Shown: positions 1 to 12,981, counted from the first letter of the stretch. The stretch is DNA of 64,000 nt from Philopedon plagiatum (GCA_963971165.1 OZ020198.1:8324227-8388226); one strand, 5' to 3'. Program-made: numbers and translations. Notes: generated by a model not told the origin, from the letters alone.

Positions 1-60
1 TCGGACAGATACTATGTTTCATAGTTTTAAGTTTTTTAGCAAGTTATTGAATAAAAACTG

Positions 61-600
61 ATATACACGGTGTCCAAGATAAGAAGGGCCAGAATGGGGA
101 TCTCGTTTATAGTTAGAAATATAAAATTGGTTAAATGGGAAAAAGTTGCGGACTCAAAGAATTAATAAAATGATGTTCCGAAATTTTTTACATGATTTTT
201 CATTTTCGAGTTATTTTGAAAAAAACTGAATTTTCGAATTTTTAATTTAATTTTTTTTCTGGTGTTAATATGAAGGTAGGGCAAAACTAGTAAAGCTTCT
301 TTATAGCAACTTTTAATGAACTTAAAGATTACGTTATCAATTTTTTTATTTGACGTTTCGTCTTTGGGCAGCGATCTCCAATTTAATTTTTTAAATACGG
401 TCCTGGTTTTTCGATGTCAACTTTTAGAAAAACCTTACTATTCTAAATTCAACAGATTGTACCTACTACACATTATGGTTAAATTACGTTTCGAGTCTTT
501 TTTACCGTTATTAAGAAGATTCTGTGATACGGACCTGTCTTCTAGAACATTTCATACATTGTTCGATTTTCCAATTTAATGAAGAAAATAATGAAGCAAA
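61..600. repeat. Dispersed repeat, copy 1
   Basis: This stretch recurs in diverged form at about 28,205-28,570 in OATP intron 8. Both copies start near 'acacggtgtccaagat', share 'gacgtttcgtctttgggcag', and run to 'gacctgtc'. No convincing reading frame or terminal repeat is visible, so the class is unknown. The 87-codon open frame here is AT-rich and looks accidental. Confidence 0.6.
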
Positions 601-2220
601 CTCAATCTTTTTAATTTCTTATTTTAATTATGCATTGTAAATAAGAAAAATGATCAATTAATTACTGTTAAAAAAATATTCTTAGACCAGTGTATACCAC
701 ACATGGTTTAATTAGGTTTTGAGCCATTTTAGGTTCATACATTTTTTAATTCCATTAAGTAAAGTATTGAAATGCATTTTATAATTACTATGAAACATTA
801 ACTTAATAACCAACCAATTATTAAGACACAACCAATTAACAAGACACAACAAATAAATGAACAAAGGACATATGGATGATAGGTACTTTTTTTACAAGAC
901 CACCACCTTAACATTTTAAAGAGAAACATTCCTACAAAATTGCAAGGAAGATTTTTAAAATCATTTCCTTTAAAAATGATGTATCAAAGAAAACATCAGC
1001 TTTAATGGGATTTTTAAAATAAAAATTAAGGTAAATAAATATTCTAAAGGCAAAAAATGGAGTTCAAACCATGTATTCATAGGCTTACAATTGAAATTAT
1101 CTCAAAAATCTTGGAAAAAAAATTATACAATGGGGTGTTACCTGGTTAACAATAGCAGAAAGATGCCGCGGTTGTTAATTTTATGACTTGTTTACATTTC
1201 ACCGAAGGCCGTGCCGACAATCAGTTTTTTGTGTAACCCCTAGAGAAATAAAAATAATAATTTAATTTTAAAAGTTCAATGTCCATGATTTAAATCTAAT
1301 CCAGCATACTTTTTCCTATATTTTATTAAAAATTAATCATAATAATTGTTGGTATCAAAGTCAAACAATAAACTGTGCGTAATACCTACTTTATTTACTC
1401 ATTACTGTAAATGAAGGATAATTAACACAAAGCAAGTCAAAGTGACCACAAATTTTTATTTTTTAATGTAGAAATAATAAGTATTTAACAATAATTAGTC
1501 CAACATTACAGGCAGTTTTGTTTTGTTGCATAATTACATAGACAATAAAAGATTTATATTCTGTTATAAGGCAATAAGTTGCCTGTTTTTAGTAAGACAC
1601 TGTAGATAAAGTTCTTAGAACCTATCAGTTTTGTTGCAACTCTGATTTCAGACACCATAGACTAGTTGGGTAAATATAATATATGGGTGCCCTTGTGAAC
1701 TTAGATGTTCCTCAAGTAGGTAGGTTGACTGTCATTAAAAATTGACAAGCCTTCACCTTTTGGAAAAAAAATCTGTACCTAATTAGCTAAATAAAATTTG
1801 ATAAATTGGGCACGGGCTCTTTTAGCTTTTACCATACGAAATATTTTTTTACCCAACGATAAGTACGTTACTTTCTACTCTAAATTAATTGGATATTGTT
1901 ATGAAATGGTTCTCATTTTGTCATACTTGGCAAATATATTTCCGTGTTTTTAATTTTTGTAAGCAATCAAGTCCAATTCGAGGTTAATAATTTAGAAGCG
2001 TTTTTGGCGTAGGTCTATGGTTTTTCGTAGTTTAGAACGGGTCCCGTGGCTGTACGATAATGAATTTATCAGTAGTCTTCTCATTCTGAGGTAAGATTTG
2101 GTGGTTTTGCATCTGCCCTATGCAAGCACCATATTTCTTAGCTTTTATGGTATCTAACCACTTATCAGGGTCACTAAGAGGACACCCTCTCCTCACCCCC
2201 TTTGCCGTTTATTAGGACAT
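601..2220. other. No gene seen
   Basis: AT-rich sequence with no supported coding exon, RNA gene or bounded repeat on either strand. Confidence 0.5.
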
Positions 2221-2221
2221 A

Positions 2222-2420
2222 GCTTGCACCCGCGACTTCGTCCGCGGTATAAAAATTTTACTCCATTACAAACTTTGAACCCCCATTTTACCCACTTTTT
2301 GGGAAACTCATGCACGGTATTATATTCCGTTGTTCAGGAAAATTCACTACTAAGGAAATATCTACTAGCATGTGCTGAAATGTACGATATTTTACGGGTT
2401 TCGTCATAAAGCCCTAGTCT
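2222..2420 (+). mobile_element. RTE-like retroelement fragment
   Basis: Begins with the core 'cccgcgacttcgtccgcgg' followed by 'tataaaaattttactccatt'. This core is very common in 3' parts of insect RTE-type LINEs and the SINEs that borrow their tails. A second copy lies at 21,355-21,475. No intact ORF remains. Confidence 0.55.
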
Positions 2421-2854
2421 CGCGAAAATTGCCACTTGTAACTGTATCACAGCAGATATGGAAGCCCTTCAAAAGCACCCTTCGCAAAAAAAATTAAAAA
2501 TCTCAAAGACAGAAAAATAAAGACTTTGAAAAGAGAACAGATGCTTCGGATAAGAACATGTACAAATCTTAAAAACAATAGGTAATTAGTTGTTATTAAA
2601 AAAAATCATTTCTAAGTGGTTCCTCCTCTATATCACTTTTTTACTTCCCTTATTTTGAGGTAGTCAAGAAAACAATTTTTTATAGATTTTTTCGTCCTTG
2701 AAGGTAAAACTTGAATTACGCGGCTGAATACTGAATAGGTCACGTGATATGTGATGTCACTTTTTCAAATTTTTGAGTGAGTTTTCTACCTCTATTGTCG
2801 CCTCATGGGTATATAATAATAGATACCAGTAAATAACTCCAACATTCATTTTTC

Positions 2855-3510
2855 CAGACAAGTCTCGAATCAAGAGCTGGATAATAGACGCACCTATCTC
2901 TTTTCCAAGGTCTTCAATTAATCTTAGACTGGGGTGCCAGGAGCCTTGTTCAGTTCAATGCCTCCAAAACCCAGTCTTGCTCCCTGTCACGCAAAAAATC
3001 CGGCAGCACTTACCCCTTCCACATGAATGGCCAAGCCCTACAGAACAATGAAGTATTTGATCTTGTTGGCATCGCTTTTGAGCGTGATCTCAGCTGGCAC
3101 AAACACATTACTTCAATAGCCACATCAGCAGCTAAAAATCTTGGTTTTCTCTTTCGAGCCAGAAATACTTCTCACCTTTGAACTTACTTACACACTCTCT
3201 ATGTTTCTAAAATAAGACATAACCTAGAGTATTGTACTTCGACACTTAATAACCTTGATTTTATCCAAAAAAGAGCCATTCGGCTCATCAATGACCCAGT
3301 CCTCACAAGAAAACTCCTTTCTCTCGCTCATTCATACCTAGGGTCTCCAGGTTATGGAACAAATTGCCTGAAAATGTTTTTCCTTCCCCTCCCAACCTCC
3401 AAACCTTTGAATCCCGTGTCAATAGACTACATTTCCCTTCTCTTCAGACGCTCACGGTACGTTAGTACCTTAAAGTCTACGTGGGCCGTCGCAGATCAAA
3501 AAAGATACAC
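2855..3510 (+). mobile_element. Non-LTR retrotransposon fragment, copy A
   Basis: Matches the 3' coding part of a CR1/Jockey-like LINE found at least six times in this window. Broken frames still read pieces such as DLSWHKHITSIATSAAK and RAIRLINDPVLTRKL. Compared with the copy at 52,763, about 200 bp is missing: the sequence jumps from the first 'tctctcgctcat' to the second. It ends with the family tail 'cacggtacgttagtacctt' and an A-rich stretch. Dead copy. Confidence 0.75.
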
Positions 3511-3778
3511 AAAAAAATATTAAAAAATAAGTAAAAGGAAGCTTTGCGAAAACTGATGGCAAAAACGACCTTGAAGAACTAACTTGCGACAAGCAAATCA
3601 GGGCGCAGCCCTGGGTCGGCCAGATTAAGGGGGTGGCCACCGAAGGTCTCTGTCACTATCAGTTTTTTCGCTGCTGACATGCACTTTTTTATAGGGAACG
3701 GATAAATTAAAAAGCTCTAATCGACAAAACGCCTTTAAGTAATTTTGCCTGTCGATGTCGTTCTTTAAGTAGTGTTTA

Positions 3779-3993
<215 letters not shown>

Positions 3994-4935
3994 GGAAAAA
4001 AATAAACAATAACAGGAAAATGATGGACAGGTACTTTCGCTGCTCTAGGAAAAATTGTGATTTGAGATGTAAATTTTTTATTGCGTAAGGGTTTTAAAAG
4101 GCAAGTGTAATTAATAATTACTTTCACTATAAACCATCCTTATATGAGATAACTTTTAATAAATAAAGATAAATTGAATATTTATAGGCTATTACCAATT
4201 TAAAAACTTGTTAAAATGGTAATTATACCGACTAAAATCACAAATAACTTAATGAAATTGGTTAAAGCACAATGTATGTATATTAAAAAAAAGGTTGAGG
4301 TATTTACAATGATCTACAAAAAAAATCTCAAAGCATTTTTGTTTTTTCGAGGTTTACCAATGTTTTAAATATAAATAATCAATAACATAATTAATTCCTT
4401 AATATTTTAGACTCTGGGACAGACCCCTTCATTAAAGAACCCTTAATATGACCTTTCGACCTTTTTACATGACAATAAAAATGTCCTCGATTTTTTTAAA
4501 GGATAAAGCGAATAACAGGATCAGAAAAAAACATATGGCAGCAACTGCCTTGTACTCAGCTGTGAATAATATATAAACAAAAAATCAAGCCTGGTGTTAT
4601 AGTTCCCAAAGAATTTCAAGATTATTGTTGGTTTTTGTATATACCTAGTGAGATTAATCAGAAAATGTTATTTATATATTTGAAAAAATTATTTTTGCCA
4701 ATTTATTGAAATTCAACTAAACCTGATACCTGCCAACTTTTTAATACGAAAATATCTGTATTAAAATTTTTTGCTTAAAAAATATGTTGTTTTTTTCGCT
4801 GCATTATTTCTCATAAATATAGTACCATGAGCGCCGCGAGGGGGTGCACTTGCACCTGCCTGACTCATAAAATAGGAAGGAAATCCCTTTTCTTCTCCAG
4901 AAAATCCATAGAAAAAATAGTACTTATGTGGTGTA

Positions 4936-5495
4936 ATGATCTCAGCTGGCACAAACACATTACTTCAATAGCCACATCAGCAGCTGAAAAGCTTGGTCTT
5001 CTCTTTCGAGCCAGAAAATATTTCTCCCCTTCCAACTTACACTCTCGGCATCATCTTCGACTCTTAACATCGAGGGATTATATCCAAAACAGAGCCATTC
5101 GACTCATCAATGAGCCAGTCGTCACAAGAAAACTCCATTCTCTCGCTCATCGCCACGCTGTTGGAGATTTGTCCCTTTTCCACTGATATTTCCGCGGATT
5201 TTGCTCTGAAGAACTAGTCGCTAAAATATCTCCCTTGACTGTTCCTAACAGAACAACAAGAGGCGCGTTACGTATGCATATCTTTACTGTCCAGCTACAA
5301 AAGCCTAGAACCACTTCTCTCGCTCATTTATACCGGTCTCCAGATTATGGAACAAATTGCCTTCAGATGTTTTACCTTCCCCACCCAACCTCTAATCCTT
5401 TAAATCCCATGTCAATAGAGTACATTTTCCCTGTCGTCAGACGCCCATGGTTCCTTAATATTTAGGTTTGAAGCCTACGTAAGCTATATACAAAA
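4936..5495 (+). mobile_element. Non-LTR retrotransposon fragment, copy B
   Basis: Same LINE family as copy A. Recognisable pieces include DLSWHKHITSIATSAAEKLG, RAIRLINEPVVTRKL and NRTTRGALRMH, spread over different frames because of small indels. The segment encoding the conserved YCSHIWGAA block is deleted. The 3' end is diverged from the family tail. Non-functional. Confidence 0.75.
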
Positions 5496-5719
5496 ATGTA
5501 GAATATATTTTTTTAAATTGAATTTTTAATAGAACATTGGAAACCTCTCCAGAAAAATCACTGTAGACCCTTTTGTATTTAAATGTATAATTAGGAAGTG
5601 TCCTATTTAAGAAATATCGACTTACTTCAACATCATTTAATAGTCTTTCGCTTAACTTGCCAAATAAAACAATCATCTCGAATATCTTCAAAATTGAAGA
5701 ACTTATTCAATTTCTTCTA

Positions 5720-5922
5720 TGTTAAATTTTTAACTACTACGCGCCCGGCTTTTATCGACTCATGACGTCAGAATACACAACACTGTCGCCAGGCTACCTG
5801 CCTGCTGCTTTCTCGTGTTTACTTTACATTTAGGTATTATTTTAGTATGCTTATGTTCATTGTGATATTTATTGAGTGAGGTCTACATTTCTCGTTTTTT
5901 TTTGCAACATGATATTCTGAAA
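5720..5922 (+). promoter_or_regulatory. Promoter-like region with CRE palindrome
   Basis: A perfect CRE octamer, TGACGTCA, lies at 5,763-5,770 in a locally GC-richer patch ('actacgcgcccggc'), about 155 bp upstream of the ATG at 5,923. This suggests the promoter of the small exon that follows. No TATA box is obvious. The functional role is inferred from position only. Confidence 0.3.
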
Positions 5923-6056
5923 ATGGAAGAATTTTTGTTCGTGGGGGATTCAACAAACCTACCCAAAGTTGATATTATTGATATGATAGTGGATTTTTTG
6001 CGAATAAATAATCCGTCATACAGTAATGCCGGGATCCGAGGAGCTAAGCTTCCAAA
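5923..6056 (+). pseudogene. First-exon fragment, insect repeat-derived gene (SWIM/YqaJ-type?)
   Basis: The reading frame starts at ATG 5,923 and reads MEEFLFVGDSTNLPKVDIID and then an IRGAKLP motif, ending at a possible donor ('AAA' then 'gtatgt'). From memory, an amplified insect family with SWIM zinc-finger and YqaJ-like nuclease parts begins with a very similar '..GDVSKLPKVD..F....IRGVKA' block, normally followed by a Ser/Arg-rich stretch. I see no continuation downstream, so this is an isolated first exon or a 5' fragment of a repeat-derived gene. The start was chosen because the upstream in-frame codon is TTG, not ATG. Family assignment is tentative. Confidence 0.4.
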
Positions 6057-6059
6057 GTA

Positions 6060-7607
6060 TGTTTGACCTATATTGTAGCCGTTCTTATACCCTCTTTTGA
6101 CACTAGGAAAATCCATTAATTCTTTCAGTTTATTAATTAATTTATTTGTTTATTATTGTTTGTTGTGGTGTGTGAATAATGACCCTTATAAACAATTATT
6201 TTCACTGAACTTTCAGGAATATTATTTGTTGGTGTATATGTAGGGAGCATGGAGCTGATTAGTTTTTGGTACTCATTGGCGTAGGGCTTGAGGGTTTTTA
6301 AGAGGGTCAAATGTTGAAAAATATTCTTAAAATTTAAAAAAAAAAAAAATTTCAGTAAATTTTTAGAAATATTTTGTCGGATACATGTCTGTCTGTAATT
6401 AGTTTTTGGTTTTTGGTATTCATTGCGGTAGAGCTTTAAATTTTTAGGGGATCCAATTTAAAACAAAAATCAAAAAACATGCTCTATTAACATGCTGTTT
6501 GAGAGTTTTTGTGCGTTTACCATTTATAAAAACATTACGCTTTCTAAAACATTTAAAATAGCGGATTGAATATTGCAACTGAATACAAAAGGTGTTTAGT
6601 TCCGTTGGAATTTAGCATGGATTTATTAGGACTGGATACGGGATGATTTCACATTCTTTGAAGCCAAAACAAACCATTCTAAACGACAGTGTAAACACAA
6701 TTTGTAAACATTGGCCACATCTTATTTTACCTTGTATTTTTGTACAAAAATACGTTAGAAGCATCACAAGATTTACTAAAAGTAATAAAAGCCCCAAATA
6801 TTGTATTTTTCTGCTAAATAGTAATAAATTTAAGGTTTTATTATTTATATATGTTATGTTAGGTTATTTCCAAAGGCGTTTATTTAAAGTCGCTCTGAGT
6901 CATTTATAAATCTATATAAATCTATACGTCGCACTTTTTCTTTTCTAGTTCATTAGACAAAGACGAACGTGTAACCGAACGTTCGCAGACGTTTTTCCTA
7001 AGCACCCAGCAGACAACAACACTTCTGAGCTCCAACACTCCAATGCTATTTTATCTCTTTCTACTACCATTCTTGATTCAATTACGTATTAATTCGTAGT
7101 CTTGTCTATGTTCGTAGTTCGTAAACTGCTCTCTCAAGAGAATAACAAACAACAAAATATTTATATTATATAAGGCTTCACGTTCGATACGCTCACAGTA
7201 TACGGATATCGAATCCATATTATAATAGATCCATGGAATTTAGAATGTCTGGATTTATTTGCAAATTTTAAATGTGAAGTCTGTTTTAAATCGGTATAAA
7301 TGAAATTAATTATATTGATTGATTGTGTGTGTGTGATGTAAGTTTTATGGCTCTGATTTGAACCAACTGGCCAGCTTTTTTGGAGAATAATATAGATTTA
7401 ATTCTTTTCTTAAAAATATTTCAAAAAATAAGTTACTTCTTCAGCTCACCCCGTATATCGTGTAACCCATAGATAAAGTAAATAATGGAAAATTGGATGT
7501 TATGATACGCTTTCTCTATTGCATATCTATTATAAATATCTTCTAATATATCCTCACGTTTAATTATATTCGAAAATATGTCAGATTTATCAAAAATGTT
7601 TATTGGG
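6060..7607. other. No gene seen
   Basis: AT-rich sequence with a short (GT)n near 7,325 and a poly-A run near 6,338. No coding exon or bounded element could be supported. Confidence 0.45.
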
Positions 7608-9719
7608 ACTATACTCGATTTGAAATTGGTTGATAGTAATAAATCATTTTTAGCAGCCGATTCCATAGGCGCACCTACCTGACGTGCCGGTTTGAACCCT
7701 ATTTACTTATCCGAATAATTTAGTAATCATTATTGTCATAACAGGTAAAAATAATTATGCCGAGAATTCCGGGAACAATTAATACACAATGTTACTTTTC
7801 AGGTAGTTACGAAAAATTAGGTACCTCTACTTATTGGTATAAAACTGTGAGTCATTTTAAGAGCGAACAAACCTAATGCGAGTATTCTAGGACACACATT
7901 TGGGTAATTTTTGAAAATGGAGAGTCTTTCAGGATTTATTCCAGTTAAGCGAGCTGCGAAATCAGCGCTAAGCATTAGTGAAAAGATTATTGTGCTTAAT
8001 GTATTTAATGCACTTAGATATCAAAAAAGTGCAATAAGTATCGATTCTGCAGTGGAACTTTGTTCAAAGATGACAGGTATTGGAAAAGCAACCATCTACA
8101 GGCTGATGCGGGAAGAAAAGACAGGAACCGTGACGCCACCAAAACCATCTCCAGGAAGGCGAACAATACCGATCGATGAGGACGAAAAGGCCATCATAAG
8201 ACGAAAGGTGCATTCATTCTATTTCAATAAGGAGATCCCTACTTTGGATAGAGTTTTAGGGGCAGTAAAAGAAGACTTTCCTGCAATCAAGAGAGATAAA
8301 CTATGGAAAGTTCTAAGAGAAATGAATTTTAGATGGGAAAAACATAGTCGGAAGTCTCATTTGCTCGAAAAAGATGAAATAGTATGTTGGAGACGTAATT
8401 ATTTGAGAAAAATAAGAAAATTTCGCAATGAAAACAAAACAATTTTCTATTTGGACGAAACATGGCTGAACGAAGGCTACACAGTTGGAAAAATATGGAC
8501 AGACAAAAATGTGACTTCTCACCGGCAAGCATTTTTAGACGGTCTATCAACAGGAATAAATCCGCCCTCTGGAAAAGGAAAACGATTAATTATAACTCAC
8601 ATCGGTAGCTCCAATGGATTTTTAGAAGGTGGACTATTATCATTCCAATCAGTTCGTACAGGCGATTACCACGAGGATATGAATGCTGATGTTTTTGAGG
8701 AGTATTTCGAACAAATGATAGAGCTGATTCCACCTGGCTCCGTCATTGTGTTAGATAACGCTCCGTATCACTCCAGAAGATTGGAGAAGATGCCTACAAC
8801 TGCTTGGCGAAAAGCAAAAATTATCGAGTGGCTTGTGGAGAAACAAATACAATTTGAGGACAATATGGTTAAAAAGGAGTTGCTATCAATTGTAAACACC
8901 CATAAACATCGGTTTCAAAAATATGTTGTTGACGAAATGGCCAAAAAACAAAATATAATAGTGCTTCGGCTCCCCCCCCTACCATTGCGAATTAAATCCG
9001 ATCGAACTGGTATGGGCTCATGTGAAAGGTTATGTGGCTAGACAAAATACCACTTATAAAATGAGTGATGTTCAAAAACTCTTTGAAGAAGCGCTTCAAG
9101 AAGTCAACGCGGGGAAGTGGCAAAGATGTATAGAGCATGTACTAAAGGAGGAGGAAAAAATGTGGCAATTGGATAGTTTACTGGAGAAAACGGTCGAACC
9201 ACTTATTATCAATTTAGGGGAAGAAGACAGTCCCTCAGATATTTCATTTTCTGATGATGATTAATTTAAAGCGAAGAACTGTAATGACTTACTATAAATT
9301 TTATAGAATTTCAAATAGAAACATTTTTCCAAATTTACTTGTTTATTAGTTGCTTTATTGTTATTAGTATTATATTTATTCAAATACAAGGGTAACAAAT
9401 TATGCCACACATCCGAATGTTCACTAAATTATATAATTATTGTGTTTAATATAAACTTAAACCCACCCGAAAGCACGTGCATGAGTGCAAAACATCACAG
9501 GTAGAATACTACCGCTTATTGTTCGAGCCTCGGGTTAAGCTTTGTATTCGACGCCCTTATCAGATCTATAGGAATGGAAAGTTTAATAAATGCAAAAGGG
9601 TCTAGACTTTCAATGTATATACTATTTAAAACTTGGCAATTTAGGTGGACCACTCTGTGTACGTGTTTGACGGATTTTAATGCTTTATTACTATCAACCA
9701 ATTTCAAATCGAGTATAGT
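7608..9719 (+). mobile_element. DD82E Tc1/mariner-superfamily transposon
   Basis: A 36-bp perfect terminal inverted repeat is seen: 7,608-7,643 (starting 'actatactcgatttg') pairs with 9,684-9,719. It encloses one transposase gene. The total is 2,112 bp. Exact ends are uncertain: if the target duplication is TA, as usual for this superfamily, the TA at 7,610-7,611 and 9,716-9,717 would be the duplication and the element would start at 7,612. The perfect repeats imply a fairly recent insertion. Confidence 0.8.
7917..9264 (+). pseudogene. DDE transposase (DD82E), single frameshift
   Basis: Cuts and pastes its own DNA. The N-terminal ~70 residues look like a helix-turn-helix DNA-binding domain (GIGKATIYRLMREE). 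The DDE_3-type catalytic core follows: first Asp in FYLDETW (about residue 180), second Asp in VLDNAPYHS (about 280), and the final Glu in the ELNPIELVW block. The last two are 82 residues apart, the long spacing I recall for the 'Sailor' DD82E family. A run of eight C at 8,972-8,979 is one base too long: before it the frame reads ..LRLPP, and the rest of the core continues in the next frame, covered by an open frame to 9,264. Start is ATG 7,917; the TTG two codons upstream is not a eukaryotic start. Without the extra C the protein would be about 448 residues. One indel is the only visible damage, so a sequencing error is possible. Confidence 0.85.
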
Positions 9720-11070
9720 TACACTGGTATTGGTGCATTTTGGAACAATACACTACTTCCACGAACCTGTTATCTTACGCATAACTTTGTTTTTCAACCG
9801 ATTAAAATGTTAAACAAGCAAAAACTGCACCGACGTTACGCAGTGTCCTGTCTGGTAAGAATAATACTAGACATTAAACGGGCGCCTATTCCGCTGTTGA
9901 CCGAGTCGTTTGTTCTGACGTCATCGAGCCTCAGCCAACGTGGGCGTGGCATCTCAAACTGGAGGACGATAACAATTTCATTTCTACAGATAATTAAAAA
10001 AGAAAACTACAGACATTTTTTACATTTTGAGAACTATTTATTAAGAGAAAAGGAAAAAAATGGAATCTCCCTAATTATTGAAATGCATCACCTGGAAGTA
10101 ACTTTGCCGGCGCCTATGAACAGTACCACCACATTAATATACATTCTGGCGAAAACGTTCAATTTTGGTAACTGTAATCGGCTATCCCGTTAGATACACA
10201 AAAGCAAACTCTTTTAATAAGCCTGTAGGCTGGCTACTGCAACAGATGTTTTAACACAATGGGTACCCATAAAAAACAAATTTAGTTTCAAGTTTTCAAG
10301 TCAGAAAAGATCCTAACAGGCCAACGGTAAGTCTTTAACCTTGCCAATGAAAAGGAAATAATGAATAAAATTTACTGCAATAGGGGTCAAATCTGGAATG
10401 TAGGGTGGGAAATTCGGAGATAACAAACATTGTGTATTGAATATATTTAATTAATGGTACAATTAATAGCAAGTATGATGATCCTCAACGTTTCAAATTA
10501 GACGGGAGGGTCAAACAGGCTTATATGACACGTTTTAAGGAAAGGGGTCAAACGTATTCACGACAGGCTAATTTTGTATATCGAACAACAAGCAGATTTA
10601 TTAAAGTCATGATTTTCTATGACCTCGTATTCACATCCAAAGGAAAAATCGATGGCCACGAAATATCCTGGTTTAATTTAGACAAAATTGGTGAATTTGT
10701 CCTTATAAAGGCGAGACTTATTGTAAGGCCTGGTAAAAGGATTTTTCTGCCTAATTATTGAGGTATTTGTTTAATGATTATTTAAGTTGTCTCAGGTCTT
10801 AATTATAATAATTGTAAAATATCTTCGTGACGATGGATGTTTAAAAATGGGGCATTATCATAATAATTTAAGTACAAAACCTTTTATCGCCAGCTCTAGA
10901 TAAACGAGTTTTTCAATAAAGTTCAGAGGTTAAAACTCTTATCATCTCACCAGCGCGCCTTGGTGAATATTATTTAAGCATAATCAAAGTTCTGACGTGT
11001 TGATGTTTAAACTCTGATCTAAAGGCTTTTAGGTATATTAAAAAGGAAATTAAAAGAAGTTACGCCTTGA
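9720..11070. other. No gene seen; one CRE octamer
   Basis: TGACGTCA at 9,916-9,923 sits in a short GC-richer patch (9,885-9,960). An open frame over this patch shows no recognisable domain and starts upstream of it in AT-rich DNA. Nothing else is supported. Confidence 0.4.
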
Positions 11071-11180
11071 GGCTTTGTCTCTAAACAAAAATAAAACAAT
11101 TAAATTTGATGTCAGTCAAGCTAGCAGAGCCACAACGCTTTTTCAATTTTTTTCCTATGCCATGAGAATTGTTGGCGATT

Positions 11181-12060
11181 TTATTGCTAATTTATTACCA
11201 TGTTTTAAATTTTTTTGCTCTTCGTTTAAAAAAAAAGCGTGTGGTTCTGCTGGCTTGAGTTCAGGCTAACAGAGCCAGGCTGAAAATCCACAAAACAAAT
11301 TTTCTTTCCAAAATATTTTTATAGGGGTATTTTTGATCAATTAATTGCTCCTGGTATATGTACAGATACTGAGAAAAAAATAAACTGTTAGGAAAAAGCA
11401 GCGGTTTTCAATTTCGTCATTAGAGAAATCCAATACTATTGGCAAAAATCGCGAAATAATAACTTTATAACCTGTGGGTATTTACGAGTTTTAAAACTAA
11501 TTTATTGCTAATTTATTACCACATTTTTAATTTTTGTGCTCTTCGTTTCTGGCTTTGCTGGCTTGAGTTCAAGCTAGCAGAGCCACGCTGAAAAGCAAAA
11601 TTCTTTTCCAAAATATTTTTATACTTAAATTTTTGGCCAATTAATTGCCCCTAATATATGTACAGAGACTGAAAAAATCAACTGTTAGAAAAAACGCGCT
11701 TTTCAATTTCGTCATTAGAGAAATCAAATATGTACTATTACCTAAAACCACGAAATAATAATTTTATAATATCTACATTTATGTTTATAGTATCTACAAT
11801 GTTTTAAGACTAATTTATTGCTAATTTATTACCCCATTTTTAATTTTTTGCTCTTGTTTTTTTAAAACGTGTTTTTTTTCAATTAGTTTATTTTTTTCTC
11901 AGTCTCTGTACATATTTCAAGGGCAATTAATTGGCCAAAAATTCCGCTCTACTAGCTTGAATTCAAGCCAGCAGAGTCATGCGTTTTTTTTAAACGAATA
12001 GCAAAAAAATTAAAAATGTGGTAATAAATTAGCAATAAATTAGTCTTAAAACAAAAAATC
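11181..12060. repeat. ~315-bp units, direct then inverted
   Basis: The phrase 'ttattgctaatttattacc' begins at 11,181, 11,502 and about 11,815, giving two direct units of 321 and 313 bp. At about 11,880-12,050 the same material appears in reverse orientation ('ggtaataaattagcaataaa', 'gggcaattaattggccaaaa'). The third and inverted copies can form a hairpin. No ORF. Confidence 0.65.
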
Positions 12061-12149
12061 TTTCTTTAAAACTGGGGTTTTCCCGGATACAAAAAATACA
12101 TATTTTCAGAGAACGTCTTTTTTGAAATTAAATTTTTTTCGGATAGTTT

Positions 12150-12560
12150 TAAATTTTTTCAAGCAACGGCTTTTTGAAAAAGTAATTTATGAGAAAGTAA
12201 CGTACCAAACCTAAGGAAACCTGATTAAACCCAAAAAAGGTTCGTTCAGGATCTTTTTTTGTCTTTTTTTCATTAACATTTTCCAAGCTACTAGAGTCCA
12301 TAATTTAGTTTTCTAAATATTGTTTTAAAAAAAATATATTTTCGAAAAATGTACTTACCTGTTTTAAAAATTACTTGTTTGGAGACATTTTTGAAAAAAT
12401 GTACTTTCGAAATACGGGATTTTGGAGAAAATATTTTCAAAATATTTCATAAATTAGTTTTCTAAAAAGCATCTTTGAAAAAGCGGTTTTTGAAAAAATA
12501 TAGGTTCGAAATATGTTTTCGAGAAAATATTTTTGAAAAATTTTGTTAATCCATGTTTTA
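12150..12560. repeat. Dispersed repeat shared with 53.5-54.5 kb
   Basis: Contains 'caagcaacggctttttg', 'cgtaccaaacctaag' and 'cattaacattttccaag' in the same order as 54,040-54,180, followed by the same degenerate series of 'ttcgaaaaa/ttttcgagaaaatat' motifs. A weaker third copy is near 53,640-53,760. Class unknown. Confidence 0.6.
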
Positions 12561-12981
12561 TGAAAAAAAAAATTATTGAGTTGAGAGAGAAGAGTATATT
12601 TAAAATAAAATGACTACGCAACGGGCAGACAAATAATAATAATAGCAATAGGACCGTTCACGTGGCGCCAAGTAAACACATGTAATTATTTATAATAAAA
12701 GGGACGATTTTTTTATTTTAGAAACTTTGTAATAAATGGAATTCATTTTCAGTACTTCTAGAAAGAATTAATCGAAAAATATTAGAATTTTGTTATAAAG
12801 AATTATTTATTTATTAATTAAAATAAAATCTTATGAAATAACCAGATCTCGTTGTGATTGCTGTCTATGGATTTATTATTTATTATTATTTTTTCATTAT
12901 AGGAAAATGAATGCTTAATTTAACCACATTTTTTCAATTTTATTTAAGCATTGTTGATAAAATAAATTTGTTGTCACGATT

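Noticed and set aside
5455..5691. 78-codon minus-strand frame
   Set aside because: Composition is protein-like in part, but I find no partner exon, no known motif, and it overlaps the LINE 3' end.
9807..10193. 128-codon open frame
   Set aside because: No recognisable domain, AT-rich ends and no splice or promoter context beyond one CRE octamer.
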